NCBI RefSeq assembly: GCF_030653755.1
Contig: NZ_JAURYU010000045.1
Location: 124,001 to 188,000 of the forward strand
DNA from: Methylotenera sp.
Lineage (GTDB): Bacteria > Pseudomonadota > Gammaproteobacteria > Burkholderiales > Methylophilaceae
Direction: 5' to 3'
Length of the DNA: 64,000 nucleotides
In this document: in pieces, positions 50,697 through 60,382 of the stretch
Layout: the number at the start of each line of letters is the position of its first letter
Position numbering within the stretch: position 1 is the stretch's first letter
The notes under the pieces: model-generated
Told to the model about the DNA's origin: nothing
The model's input: the letters and a program-made list of their open reading frames with translations, nothing else
Database searches by the model: none
Program-made: the position numbers and the translations under genes

Positions 50697-52436
50697 ATGA
50701 GATTACTACTTGTTGACGATGATGAGCTAGATCGGATGGCTGTTGTCCGCGTGCTACAAAGTCCAAAACTAATCAAAGATATTGTGCATGCAAGCACCGC
50801 AGTTTCTGCATTAAAGTTGTTTGAAGAGAGTACGTTCGATGTTGTGCTACTTGATTATCGGCTACCAGACATGGAGTGTCTCGATATACTAAGTAAACTC
50901 ACCAATCATGCCAGCAAGCATGCGGCAGTCGTCATCTTAACTGGCATTGTTGATGATGAAATCATTGAAAGGGATTGCATTATTGCTGGCGCGCAAGACT
51001 TTTTACTTAAAAATGAACTATCAAATCGCCATTTAACCAAAGCCTTAGTACACGCACAGGCACGTCATGCACTGAATCAACAGCTAATGGAAACATATGC
51101 CAGACTAAAGTTCTTAGCTGAAAATGACCCAATGACAGGTCTATCCAATAGATACTCTTTTGAGGAGTCTTTGCGCACTGCGATACTTCGGGCACAGCGA
51201 ACTGAGAGTAATGTCGGATTACTTTTTCTAGATATTGATAACTTTAAACTCATCAATGACAGCCTAGGCCATGACATGGGAGATAAACTCTTGCAACAGG
51301 TTGCAAATATATTGCAGACAGTCATCCGTGAAGGCGATATTGTATGCAGGCTTGGTGGGGATGAGTTTGCAATCCTTGTGCATGATGTAGAAATTGAAAC
51401 CTCAATCGGCATACTTGCACAACGCATTAAGGATAGCTTGAGTGCTCCAATCACACTTTCTAATACACAGCATTTTATTTCCTGCAGCATTGGCATATCC
51501 ACCTATCCAAAATGCGCACAAACTGCGGAGGACATGCTAAAACATGCAGACCTCGCGATGTATCACGTTAAACAACTTGGAAGAAATGGCTTCCACTTTT
51601 TTACCGAAGGCTTGCAAGAGCGCGTGATGAACAAAATTTCAATCGAGCAGCAATTACGTTCAGGCACGCTCCAAAGTCAATTATTACAATATTACCAGCC
51701 AGTGATTGATGCCAAAAATTTTAATATTTGTGGTGCAGAAATGCTACTACGCTGGAATCACCCAACAAAAGGAATTCTGTCTCCAGGCGACTTTCTAGAT
51801 GACGTGGAAGAGCTTGGATTTTTATCCGAAATAGACTCGGAGAGTAGACATTCAGCATGTAAGCAACTAGCTGAATGGCGCTTAAATAAACTGGTTGATG
51901 ACAACTTCCGTCTAGCGATTAATGCAGGAGAGCAATCGCTAAAAGATGAAAGTTTTCAGACTTCAATCAAATCTGATTTAGATAATGCAGGCTTAACTGG
52001 CAATTGCCTATCCATAGAAGTCACAGAAGGTGTTTTAGTGTCAGACTTTGACAAAACATCCATGATTCTGAACAAAATCAAGAAGTTTGGTGTCAATGTA
52101 GCCATTGATGATTTTGGCACAGGATACTCATCAATGGCCTATCTAAAGTGGCTACCTGCGTCAATATTAAAGGTAGATCGCTCATTTGTACAAAACGTAC
52201 CCGATAGTGCATCAGACTGCCGCGTACTAAAGGCGATTATCACCCTAGCAAAGAGTTTAGATCTCGATGTCATTGTTGAGGGGGTTGAAACTATTGAACA
52301 AGCACGGCTGTGTTGTCAATACGGTGCAGATATGTTTCAGGGATACCTTTTCTCCAAACCACTTTCCCCTAACGATTTTGCCAGTTTTGTGGAAAACTAC
52401 CATCCAAAATTACTTAAAGCCATCTGTAATGCATAA
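50697..52436 (+). CDS. Response regulator with GGDEF and EAL output domains
   Basis: Residues about 1-120 are a receiver (LLVDDDELD, LLDYRLPDMEC, LTGIVDDE). A GGDEF domain with an intact RLGGDEFAIL follows (about 140-300). The EAL domain (about 320-575) has EML in place of EAL but keeps the other metal and catalytic segments (EVTEGVLV, DDFGTGYSS, KVDRSFV, VEGVET). It may make or break c-di-GMP under control of the upstream kinase. A perfect hairpin follows its stop codon. Confidence 0.92.
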   Translation: MRLLLVDDDELDRMAVVRVLQSPKLIKDIVHASTAVSALKLFEESTFDVVLLDYRLPDMECLDILSKLTNHASKHAAVVILTGIVDDEIIERDCIIAGAQDFLLKNELSNRHLTKALVHAQARHALNQQLMETYARLKFLAENDPMTGLSNRYSFEESLRTAILRAQRTESNVGLLFLDIDNFKLINDSLGHDMGDKLLQQVANILQTVIREGDIVCRLGGDEFAILVHDVEIETSIGILAQRIKDSLSAPITLSNTQHFISCSIGISTYPKCAQTAEDMLKHADLAMYHVKQLGRNGFHFFTEGLQERVMNKISIEQQLRSGTLQSQLLQYYQPVIDAKNFNICGAEMLLRWNHPTKGILSPGDFLDDVEELGFLSEIDSESRHSACKQLAEWRLNKLVDDNFRLAINAGEQSLKDESFQTSIKSDLDNAGLTGNCLSIEVTEGVLVSDFDKTSMILNKIKKFGVNVAIDDFGTGYSSMAYLKWLPASILKVDRSFVQNVPDSASDCRVLKAIITLAKSLDLDVIVEGVETIEQARLCCQYGADMFQGYLFSKPLSPNDFASFVENYHPKLLKAICNA

Positions 52437-52441
52437 AAACG

Positions 52442-52478
52442 AATTTCACTACTTTAAGAATGAGAAAGTAGTGAAATT
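52442..52478. terminator. 14-bp hairpin between convergent genes, overlapping the rlmF stop codon
   Basis: AATTTCACTACTTT (52442-52455) and AAAGTAGTGAAATT (52465-52478) pair perfectly around a nine-base loop. The right arm covers part of the rlmF stop codon (52477-52479). Confidence 0.75.
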
Positions 52479-53424
52479 AGGAAGTGTGTTGTTGGCTTGC
52501 ATTTAAAAACGTCCAAGCAACAATACGTGTTTTCTTTTGACCTTGCGACATATCGATTGTTCTAACATCTAGCGCATTCACTTTTTTAAGTGCTCGGTAA
52601 ACGCTGGGCAAGTTAGCGGCCTTTGAGATAAGCGTAGTAAACCAAACACATTGTCTTTCATACAGCTTACTTTCACTTATCATGGCAGACACAAAGGCCT
52701 CTTCACCGCCCTCGCAATAGAGTTCTGCATTTTGCCCGCCAAAGTTCAGCATCGGAGATTTTTCATTCGGCCCTCGCTTAGCAAGATGCTTACCTAAACC
52801 ACGCCACTTGCGCTGTGTGCCAGCTTTTGCCTCCTCTAAAGACCCATGAAAAGGTGGGTTACACATTGTCAAAGTAAACTTCTCACCTTGCCTAATCATG
52901 CCTTTAAAAATTGACGCGGGTGAAGTCTGTAAGCGTAGCTCAACGTCGTTAGAAAGCGCATTCGCATCCAGAATCTGTTGCGCATTATCCAATGCCTTAG
53001 CATCTATATCAGCCCCCACAAACTGCCAGCCATATTCACGTGTGCCTATCAGCGGATAAATCATATTGGCGCCTACGCCAATATCTAACACACGAACAGA
53101 TTGCCCTTTTGGAATCACCCCTGCATTACCTGCACTCAGTAAATCGGCAATATAATGCAAATAATCCGCACGTCCAGGAATGGGTGGGCAGAGATACTGC
53201 TTGGGAATATCCCAAACAAGCACCCCATAAAACTGTTTGAGCAATGCCTGATTAAGCACCTTAACCGCTTGTGCATCAGAAAAATCGATAGAAGCATCGC
53301 CATATTTGTTTAGCTTCACATAAGTAGCCAATGCTGAACTAGTCTGAATAAGCTGATCAAAGTCGTAGCGCGCACGATGTCGATTACGCGGATGTAGTTC
53401 AGATTTTGTATTGTCGGGTTTCAC
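52477..53424 (-). CDS. rlmF: 23S rRNA (adenine(1618)-N(6))-methyltransferase
   Basis: RlmF methylates A1618 of 23S rRNA. The 315-residue protein has the family N-terminus PRNRHRARYDFDQLI, an AdoMet-binding stretch VLDIGVGANMIYPLIG and the adenine methylase motif NPPF in MCNPPFHGSLEEA. It converges on the response-regulator gene and is divergent from the polyene-type cluster. Confidence 0.95.
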   Translation of the reverse strand: MKPDNTKSELHPRNRHRARYDFDQLIQTSSALATYVKLNKYGDASIDFSDAQAVKVLNQALLKQFYGVLVWDIPKQYLCPPIPGRADYLHYIADLLSAGNAGVIPKGQSVRVLDIGVGANMIYPLIGTREYGWQFVGADIDAKALDNAQQILDANALSNDVELRLQTSPASIFKGMIRQGEKFTLTMCNPPFHGSLEEAKAGTQRKWRGLGKHLAKRGPNEKSPMLNFGGQNAELYCEGGEEAFVSAMISESKLYERQCVWFTTLISKAANLPSVYRALKKVNALDVRTIDMSQGQKKTRIVAWTFLNASQQHTS

Positions 53425-53643
53425 TAGTTTTTAGCAACCAAATTAAGAAAATTGTAATGAGTAGCGTCTATCAATAGGGCTAGATAATGCCACTAAATGA
53501 AATGAATCGGAAATACAAAATATAAACCAGCGCTGTTTAGTTATAGTTGCTTACTTGGTCAGTTCACAATGCTGTTAAAATGCATTTCTTTGCGCATTAA
53601 ACTTCGACAAGTTTTCATTTGAAACTACTATTAAAAGACCGCT

Positions 53644-53913
53644 ATGATAGAAAATAACACTGCTCTACAACTTGAAATTTCTGAACTGATGGTACAGGCA
53701 TTGAATCTGGATGTCGCTGCCACTGATATAGAACCTGATGCCCAACTATATGGTGATGGGCTGGGTTTGGATTCGATTGATATATTGGAAGTCGCACTGG
53801 TCGTTTCAAAGCAATATGGCCTGCAACTTAAATCAGATAACGAAAATAATCACCAGATTTTTAGTTCGTTGCGCAATCTTGCAGCCTATGTTGCCGCCCA
53901 TAAAACTAAATAA
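53644..53913 (+). CDS. Acyl carrier protein of the aryl-polyene-type cluster
   Basis: The 89-residue protein has the phosphopantetheine site GLGLDSIDILEVALVV (Ser near residue 40). It carries the growing acyl chain. It is the first gene of a same-strand cluster and is followed 18 bp later by the COG4648-like membrane protein gene. Known aryl polyene clusters often carry two carrier proteins; only this one is visible, and a second may lie beyond the right edge. Confidence 0.92.
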   Translation: MIENNTALQLEISELMVQALNLDVAATDIEPDAQLYGDGLGLDSIDILEVALVVSKQYGLQLKSDNENNHQIFSSLRNLAAYVAAHKTK

Positions 53914-53931
53914 CACTGCAATCACTGCGCT

Positions 53932-54576
53932 ATGTTAAAAGCCTTGAAAATCATGCGCGGCATTGGCATTGTGTTAGTCATCGTGATCTATGCAGCACTC
54001 GTTCATCACGTCAACACGTCAGGGCAGTCATCCATGCTCGGCGCCCTGCTAGCGTTAGCACCACTACTAATCATTACGCTATCTTTTGCATTAAGCGTGA
54101 CTTCAAAACTTCTAGGCTTCGGTCTCCTACTATTTTTCTTAATTGCTAGCTGGTTGGCATTGCCGCTGATTCAACAACATACCGCATCAATATTCTGGTT
54201 GCTGGATATCGGCCTGATGTTAATCCTGCTCCTGACTTTTAGTAGAACGTTGCTACCTGGCCGTAAAGCTTTATGTGTACATTTTGCTGAGCTTATCCAT
54301 GGTGGTACATTGCCTCTTGTCCATGAGCGTTATGCGTATAAAGTGACCATCGCTTGGGTCATATTCTTTGCCATGATGATATTGGTATCAAGCTTGTTGT
54401 ATTTTCTCACACCGCTGACTAACTGGTCATTCTTTGTGAATTTTTTAACACTGCCTTTAGTCGCACTTATGTTCATTGTAGAGTTTATGGTGCGCCGACA
54501 AGTGCTATCCGACTTGCCTAAGGGCAATGTATTGGATGCCGTGCGTGCTTATCTGGACTCCAAAAGCACTCATTAA
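53932..54576 (+). CDS. Multi-pass membrane protein of the polyene-type cluster (COG4648-like)
   Basis: The 214-residue protein has about six hydrophobic helices and a middle loop LLPGRKALCVHFAELIHGGTLP that resembles the COG4648 membrane proteins found in aryl polyene clusters. Its biochemical role is not established. It lies between the carrier protein and the AMP-ligase, with gaps of 18 and 11 bp. Confidence 0.8.
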   Translation: MLKALKIMRGIGIVLVIVIYAALVHHVNTSGQSSMLGALLALAPLLIITLSFALSVTSKLLGFGLLLFFLIASWLALPLIQQHTASIFWLLDIGLMLILLLTFSRTLLPGRKALCVHFAELIHGGTLPLVHERYAYKVTIAWVIFFAMMILVSSLLYFLTPLTNWSFFVNFLTLPLVALMFIVEFMVRRQVLSDLPKGNVLDAVRAYLDSKSTH

Positions 54577-54587
54577 GTTAATATGTC

Positions 54588-56015
54588 ATGCAAAAATTAC
54601 CTTTAATCGCTCATTCTGCACTTAACAAAACCATTGCATGGCGGAAAGGTGCGCCAGTTTCGGTTGAGCAGTTTTTAGCGGATGTGGCGTATCTAACCGC
54701 TACTTTGCCAGCTGGTAAGCACGTATTGAATGTATGCCGCGACCGTTATCACTTTGCCGTCGGTTTCGCTGCGGCGTTGGTCAGCAATAAAGTGAGCCTG
54801 CTACCCCCCACCCACACGCCAGAAATGGTCCAACAGCTACAAGCATTTGCTGCTGATGTATTTTGCCTGCACGACAATAAAGACTGCGATATCGCATTAC
54901 CTAAGTTGAGCTACCCTGTAACACCTGAAACCTCCGCACAGACGCAGCACTCACATTCTAAAGATCTGCATTCTCGAGGTCTGTATTCTAAAGCTCAGCT
55001 TTTGGAAATCCTGCTACCAGAAATTCCACAGATAGATGCTAAGCAGCTTGCCGCCATTGTTTTTACTTCAGGTTCTACTGGCACCCCTGTGCCGCATAAA
55101 AAAAGCTGGGGTTCGCTGGTGCGCAATGTCCAAGCGCAAGGTGAGCGACTCGGGCTTGAGACTAATGCTGACTATACGATTTTAGGTACGATTCCACCAC
55201 AGCATATGTATGGCTTTGAATCCTCTGTATTGCTACCATTACAAAGTGGTAATGTCTTAAGTGGCGAACAACCTTTTTACCCAGCAGATATTGCAGCCGC
55301 ATTAACTGACATAACCGCCAAACGCATATTGGTTTCTACACCGTTGCACTTACGATTGTTATTAGATGCGGAAATGACACTGCCCAAACTCTCTATGGTC
55401 ATCTCCGCCACGGCGCCTTTATCCACTGCGCTGGCGCATAAAGTAGAAGTATCGCTAAAAGCGCCTTTGATCGAAATATATGGCAGCACTGAGACTGGCC
55501 AGATTGCCACTCGCCGCACTACCAAGACAGAACAATGGCAGCTCTTGCCCGATGTGCGCTTAAGTGCACGTGATGAACGATTTTGGGCTGAAGGTGGGCA
55601 TGTGGAAATAGCCGTACCGCTGAACGATGTGATTGAACCTATTGATCATGACCACTTTCTGCTGCAAGGCCGCATGCAAGACATCATCAATATCGCTGGT
55701 AAGCGCAGCTCACTAGGCAACCTTAACCATCATTTGAATAGCATCAGCGGCGTTATCGATGGTGCTTTCTTCATGCCAGATGAGCGCTCGCATGACCATG
55801 TTACGCGCCTGTGCGCATGTGTAGTGGCACCCAATCTAACTACGGCTCAAATATTAGCTGAATTACGCACCCGCATAGATCCAGTATTTTTACCGAGGCC
55901 ACTGTTGTTTGTGGAATCATTACCGCGCAACAGCACTGGTAAATTACCGCGCAATGCATTAAAAAAACTTATTAGCCAACATATGCGTCCTAATGAAGCT
56001 GAATGCAACCATTGA
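54588..56015 (+). CDS. AMP-dependent acyl/aryl ligase
   Basis: The 475-residue adenylate-forming enzyme has the P-loop VFTSGSTGTPVPHKKSW, the IYGSTETGQIATR motif, LQGRMQDIINIAGKR and the C-terminal catalytic Lys in NSTGKLPRN. In aryl polyene pathways such an enzyme activates the 4-hydroxybenzoate-type starter for loading on a carrier protein. Near residues 123-137 it has a tandem pentapeptide (see repeat). Its stop overlaps the next gene. Confidence 0.9.
   Translation: MQKLPLIAHSALNKTIAWRKGAPVSVEQFLADVAYLTATLPAGKHVLNVCRDRYHFAVGFAAALVSNKVSLLPPTHTPEMVQQLQAFAADVFCLHDNKDCDIALPKLSYPVTPETSAQTQHSHSKDLHSRGLYSKAQLLEILLPEIPQIDAKQLAAIVFTSGSTGTPVPHKKSWGSLVRNVQAQGERLGLETNADYTILGTIPPQHMYGFESSVLLPLQSGNVLSGEQPFYPADIAAALTDITAKRILVSTPLHLRLLLDAEMTLPKLSMVISATAPLSTALAHKVEVSLKAPLIEIYGSTETGQIATRRTTKTEQWQLLPDVRLSARDERFWAEGGHVEIAVPLNDVIEPIDHDHFLLQGRMQDIINIAGKRSSLGNLNHHLNSISGVIDGAFFMPDERSHDHVTRLCACVVAPNLTTAQILAELRTRIDPVFLPRPLLFVESLPRNSTGKLPRNALKKLISQHMRPNEAECNH
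54954..54998 (+). repeat. Three tandem 15-bp units in the AMP-ligase gene
   Basis: Units at 54954, 54969 and 54984 share (C/T)ATTCT(A/C)(A/G)AG..CT and code HSKDL, HSRGL and YSKAQ in frame, in a surface-loop region. Confidence 0.7.
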
Positions 56016-56385
56016 AAATGCAGCCATGAAAAAGCAAAAAGCGCTTAGTATCCCGACAAATCATCCCGCGTTTGCTGGACACTTCCCTAGCACGCCTATC
56101 GTACCAGGTGTCGTGTTGTTAGATGAAGTGATGCATGCCATTGTTACCGATACTGGGTTGCCTGCTACAGATTGGCAGGTTAGCTCGGTCAAATTCCTGA
56201 GCCCTTTGAAGCCTGGAGAATCAATCATCATCGAGCATGAACAATCAGCGAATGGCGCCATTAAATTTGAAGTGCTATGTGAGGGGTTGGAAAAAGATAG
56301 CCGCAAAATTGTAGTTGGCAATTTGACATTGAAATCCAAGCCATTAACTACACAATTAACCAAGTCATTAGATAGTGAAAAATGA
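55993..56385 (+). CDS. Hotdog-fold 3-hydroxyacyl-ACP dehydratase (ApeI-like)
   Basis: The 130-residue protein has the FabZ/FabA-like catalytic segment NHPAFAGHFPSTPIVPGVVLLDE with the active His, and a conserved Pro-Gly on the central helix. It should remove water during polyene extension. Start ATG 55993 overlaps the ligase gene by 23 bases; ATG 56026, eleven codons later, is an alternative. The stop overlaps the next ATG. Confidence 0.88.
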   Translation: MKLNATIENAAMKKQKALSIPTNHPAFAGHFPSTPIVPGVVLLDEVMHAIVTDTGLPATDWQVSSVKFLSPLKPGESIIIEHEQSANGAIKFEVLCEGLEKDSRKIVVGNLTLKSKPLTTQLTKSLDSEK

Positions 56386-57335
56386 CACAGCCTAAGGAAA
56401 GCACTTACCAGAAATCTGCGCCTTGGCTCAAGCATAAAGAGCGTAGCAATATGCTGATGTTGCGCATCATGAGTTGGATATCGCTGCGCCTAGGCCGTCG
56501 TGCTGGCCGTTCTGTACTGCATTTAATTGCACTTTATTTTGTATTGTTTGCCCCCGCTAGCCGCCGCGCGTCTTTAGGCTATTTGCCACGCGCCTTAGGT
56601 AGACCAGCCACTTTTGTAGATATGTATAAACACTTTTTCTGTTTTGCCTCTACCATCCACGATCGCATTTATCTTATCAATCGCCGTTACGATTTATTTG
56701 ATATCGAAATTCAGGGCGAAAGCGCCATTCGTCCATTAATCGATGCCAAAAAAGGCGTGCTGCTGATGGGTGCACATTTAGGCAGTTTTGAAGTGATGCG
56801 TGCCATCGGTCGAAAAGTGCCCGGCTTGAGCGTGGCGATGGTCATGCACAAAGACAATGCCCAGAAAATCAATGCTATGCTTGCCGCGATCAACCCCGAG
56901 GCCTCCATGGACGTTATCCCTTTAGGTCATATTGATTCTATGCTGCAAATACAAGAACACCTGAACGAAGGCATGCTAGTGGGGATGCTGTCCGATAGAA
57001 CATTAGGAGATGAGCCTATGGCGCACGTGGAGTTGTTAGGTGCAACTGCGGCAATCCCAACTGGGCCATTCCGCATGGCAGCTTTACTGCGACGCCCAGT
57101 GGTGTTCATGACAGGTTTATATATGGGCGATAATCGCTATCAAGTACATTTTGAAACGCTGGCAGATTTTACTGATATACCGCGCGGCCAGCGTGACCAA
57201 GCGGTAAACGTTGCAATTGCCCGCTATACTGAATTGCTGAATCGCTATACGCGTTTAGCGCCTTATAATTGGTTTAACTTTTTTGACTACTGGCAATCAG
57301 TACCTGCCTCGTTAAGTGAAAAGAAGCATCAATGA
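56382..57335 (+). CDS. LpxL/HtrB-like lysophospholipid acyltransferase
   Basis: The 317-residue membrane-associated protein belongs to the lipid A acyltransferase family, with HLGSFE supplying the HX4E catalytic motif in GAHLGSFEVMRAIG, and the segments MLSDRTLG and IPTGPFRMAALLRRPV. In this cluster it probably anchors the aryl polyene acyl chain to a lipid carrier in the envelope. It overlaps both neighbours by 4 bases. Confidence 0.9.
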   Translation: MTQPKESTYQKSAPWLKHKERSNMLMLRIMSWISLRLGRRAGRSVLHLIALYFVLFAPASRRASLGYLPRALGRPATFVDMYKHFFCFASTIHDRIYLINRRYDLFDIEIQGESAIRPLIDAKKGVLLMGAHLGSFEVMRAIGRKVPGLSVAMVMHKDNAQKINAMLAAINPEASMDVIPLGHIDSMLQIQEHLNEGMLVGMLSDRTLGDEPMAHVELLGATAAIPTGPFRMAALLRRPVVFMTGLYMGDNRYQVHFETLADFTDIPRGQRDQAVNVAIARYTELLNRYTRLAPYNWFNFFDYWQSVPASLSEKKHQ

Positions 57336-57952
57336 AAAGAGCTATCACATCCATGAATAATCGTCTTTTAAGCCTTTGCCTATTGTTAGCTAGCCTATGG
57401 GCTATAGCCCCCCCTAGCCATGCAGAAGGCACTTGGGATTTAGATCAACTAATGCAATCTTTGGCTACCACGCGTACAGGTCACGCCAGCTTTATCGAAA
57501 AAAAATCCATCGCGATATTGGATAAGCCCGTGGAATCATCAGGAGAGTTGTTTTATAACGCACCTGATCGCTTGGAAAAGCGCACCCTGAAACCCAAGGC
57601 CGAAAGCATGGTGCTGGATAAAGATAAATTGATTGTAGAACAGCGCGGTAAAAAACATGTGCTGTCATTACAAAGCTACCCTGAAATAGCCGCGTTTATC
57701 GATAGCATACGTGGCACGCTGGCTGGTGACCGCACAGCCTTGGAGCGCAATTATAAATTAAGCATGGTAGGCACTCAGCAGGACTGGAACCTGAACCTGT
57801 TACCACTGGAAAACAAAATGAAAAAGGTCCTCACTAGTATCGATATTAGTGGTTCTGACAACACGCTAAAAACCATTGCTATCAAACAGGCAGATGGTGA
57901 TAGTTCAGTCATGATGATTACGACTTTACCTACACCCTTATCTGCGCCCTGA
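57332..57952 (+). CDS. LolA-like outer-membrane lipoprotein carrier
   Basis: The 206-residue protein has a signal peptide (ending PSHA before EGTW) and a LolA-like fold (TRTGHASFIEKKSIAILDKP, SGELFYNAPDRLEKRT). LolA-like proteins in these clusters are thought to carry the lipid-linked product across the periplasm, working with the MMPL pump that follows. It overlaps the acyltransferase gene by 4 bases. Confidence 0.88.
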   Translation: MKRAITSMNNRLLSLCLLLASLWAIAPPSHAEGTWDLDQLMQSLATTRTGHASFIEKKSIAILDKPVESSGELFYNAPDRLEKRTLKPKAESMVLDKDKLIVEQRGKKHVLSLQSYPEIAAFIDSIRGTLAGDRTALERNYKLSMVGTQQDWNLNLLPLENKMKKVLTSIDISGSDNTLKTIAIKQADGDSSVMMITTLPTPLSAP

Positions 57953-57980
57953 TATCGCAGTTTTTACTGACTAGTTTACT

Positions 57981-60377
57981 GTGAATCCAAAACCACCAAT
58001 CTTTTCCAAGATACTCTCTAGACTAAGCCGTTGCAACACGGCTATTATCATATGGCTATTGATGATCGTGGCCAGCCTATTCATTATCAGCCGCAGCCAC
58101 TTTACCGCAGACTTATCCGCATTCTTGCCTAGCAACCCTACGGCAGAACAGCAATTACTGATGGATCAGCTCAAGGACGGTTTAGCCTCGCGCCTGATAT
58201 TAGTCGGTATAGAAGGTGCAGACCCAGCCACCCGTGCTAAGCTTTCTAAAACAATTGCAAAAAACCTACGTAGCAATCAAGCTTTCATCAGTGTGAATAA
58301 TGGTGAGGCGATTACCGCAGAACTTGACCGTAACTATCTGTTCAATCATCGCTATCTGTTAAGCCCAGCCGTCACGCCTGAACACTTCAGCATAGATGGC
58401 CTGCATACTGCCATCAGCGACAGTATCGACCAGATTGCCTCACCCGCTGGATTGCTCATCAAATCACTACTGCCGAATGACCCCACTGGTGAAATGCTGC
58501 AACTGTTGGATGCAATGAATGCTGGCAACAAACCCGAGCTTGTAGAAGGGGCATGGGCCTCACGCGATAGCAATACAGCCTTACTGCTGTTACAAACTAG
58601 CGCTGTAGGCTCGGACACCGATGCCCAAAAACAGGCGATGCAGTTCATTCAAAATGAATTTGAGCAAGCAGCAAAAAATACTAAAGCCAGTACACAGCCT
58701 ACATTGCTAATGACGGGCCCTGGTGTGTTTTCCGTAGTTGCGCGTGACACCATTAAAAGCCAAGTACGCGTCATATTTATTGTCAGCACCGTATTAATCG
58801 CGCTATTACTTTTAGCGGTTTATAGGTCACTCACCGCATTGCTATTGGGCTTTCTGCCAGTGGCTACTGGCATCTTGGCTGGCATTGCCTCGGTAAGTCT
58901 ATGGTTTGGCGTAGTGCATGGCATAACACTAGGCTTTGGTACCGCATTGATAGGCGAAGCGGTCGATTACTCCATCTATCTGTTCATGCAATCGGACCAA
59001 ACTGGCGATAAGGAGCATGACCACAAAAAGTGGGTACAACTGGTATGGCCTACGGTGAGATTAGGCGTCCTGACTTCTGTATTTGGGTTTGCCGCGCTTC
59101 TGTTGTCGGGCTTTCCAGGTTTAGCGCAGCTAGGCTTGTATTCAGTTGCAGGCTTGATTGCTGCGGCGGTGATGACACGTTATGTTTTACCCTCTCTGTT
59201 GCCAACTGATTTTAATATCCGAGATGTCAGCAATATTGGGGTAAAGCTATCCCATTACGCACAGCTCACTCGTCGCTTCCGCTGGCCTGCAGTGATATTA
59301 GTAGCGGCTTCCAGCGTGATCGTCTACCAGCATCACAATCATTTATGGAACAATGAACTGGCTGCGCTAAGCCCAGTATCTGCGGCAGACCAAGCGCTAG
59401 ATGCCAGATTGCGCACAGGTATGGGCGCCCCTGATGTGCGTTATGTCGTGGTTGTATCAGGTGATAGTCAGGAAACAGTACTCAGCAACACTGAAAAAGT
59501 ATCAGTAGCTTTGCAAGGGTTAGTAGAGCAAGAGTTGCTCAGTAGTTTCGATAGCGCCAGCCATTACCTGCCTAGCCTAACGACACAACAAGCAAGGTTA
59601 GCCAGCTTGCCGACGGCAAGTGAATTAAAACTGAGATTAACCGCTGCATTAAAAGACTTGCCTGTACAGCCTGCTGTATTCGCTCCTTTTTTAACGGATG
59701 TAGAAACAGCGCGTACCAAACCATTGTTACAACGTAGCGATTTACAAGGCACCTCAATGGCGATGGCGGTTGATGCAATGCTGTTACAACAAGGCCAGCA
59801 TTGGAGCTCGCTGATTCCACTCACAGCGCCAGAAAGTGGCAATATCGATGTAGCACAAGTTCAGGCTGCGCTTGACCAAGCGCAGGTTAACAATACTTTA
59901 TTTGTGGATATGAAAGCCGAATCCAATCGCCTATATTCTGGCTATATGCAAGAAGCTATTTTGTTATCGCTAACTGGCATCATAGCGATTATCGTACTGC
60001 TGTTGTTTGTGCTGCGTTCGCCGTTGCGTGTCATGGCGGTTATTGTGCCACTGGTAGCCGCCGTACTCACCGTGATGGCTGGATTAGCCTTGTTTGGCCA
60101 GCAGCTCATTATTCTGCATTTGATAGGCTTGCTACTAATTGTAGCGATTGGCTCTAACTACGCTTTATTCTTCAACCCTGTGATTAAGCAAGGTATAACA
60201 GATATTTCACCACGCACTTATGCCTCGTTGGTATTTGCCAATGTAGCGACTGTACTAGGGTTTGGTTTATTGGCTTTTTCCAGTGTGCCAGTATTACAGG
60301 CGATGGGCGTCACTGTTGCCCCTGGAGTGATTCTGGCCTTGATTTTCTCGGCCGTTTTTGCACGCAGTAAAGGCTAA
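57981..60377 (+). CDS. MMPL/RND-family exporter
   Basis: The 798-residue protein has two repeats of one membrane segment, a large periplasmic loop and five to six clustered membrane segments (for instance LIALLLLAVYRSLTALLLGF and the second set IIAIIVLLLFVLRSPLRV). GFGTALIGEAVDYSIYLF is the MMPL signature segment with the acidic residue. It likely exports the polyene-lipid. The start is GTG. Confidence 0.9.
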   Translation: MNPKPPIFSKILSRLSRCNTAIIIWLLMIVASLFIISRSHFTADLSAFLPSNPTAEQQLLMDQLKDGLASRLILVGIEGADPATRAKLSKTIAKNLRSNQAFISVNNGEAITAELDRNYLFNHRYLLSPAVTPEHFSIDGLHTAISDSIDQIASPAGLLIKSLLPNDPTGEMLQLLDAMNAGNKPELVEGAWASRDSNTALLLLQTSAVGSDTDAQKQAMQFIQNEFEQAAKNTKASTQPTLLMTGPGVFSVVARDTIKSQVRVIFIVSTVLIALLLLAVYRSLTALLLGFLPVATGILAGIASVSLWFGVVHGITLGFGTALIGEAVDYSIYLFMQSDQTGDKEHDHKKWVQLVWPTVRLGVLTSVFGFAALLLSGFPGLAQLGLYSVAGLIAAAVMTRYVLPSLLPTDFNIRDVSNIGVKLSHYAQLTRRFRWPAVILVAASSVIVYQHHNHLWNNELAALSPVSAADQALDARLRTGMGAPDVRYVVVVSGDSQETVLSNTEKVSVALQGLVEQELLSSFDSASHYLPSLTTQQARLASLPTASELKLRLTAALKDLPVQPAVFAPFLTDVETARTKPLLQRSDLQGTSMAMAVDAMLLQQGQHWSSLIPLTAPESGNIDVAQVQAALDQAQVNNTLFVDMKAESNRLYSGYMQEAILLSLTGIIAIIVLLLFVLRSPLRVMAVIVPLVAAVLTVMAGLALFGQQLIILHLIGLLLIVAIGSNYALFFNPVIKQGITDISPRTYASLVFANVATVLGFGLLAFSSVPVLQAMGVTVAPGVILALIFSAVFARSKG

Positions 60378-60382
60378 ACGCA

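Noticed and set aside
53932-54576. Idea that the ubiquitin gene and the polyene cluster are one system
   Set aside because: They are about 10 kb apart with unrelated signalling and rRNA methylase genes between, on differing strands.
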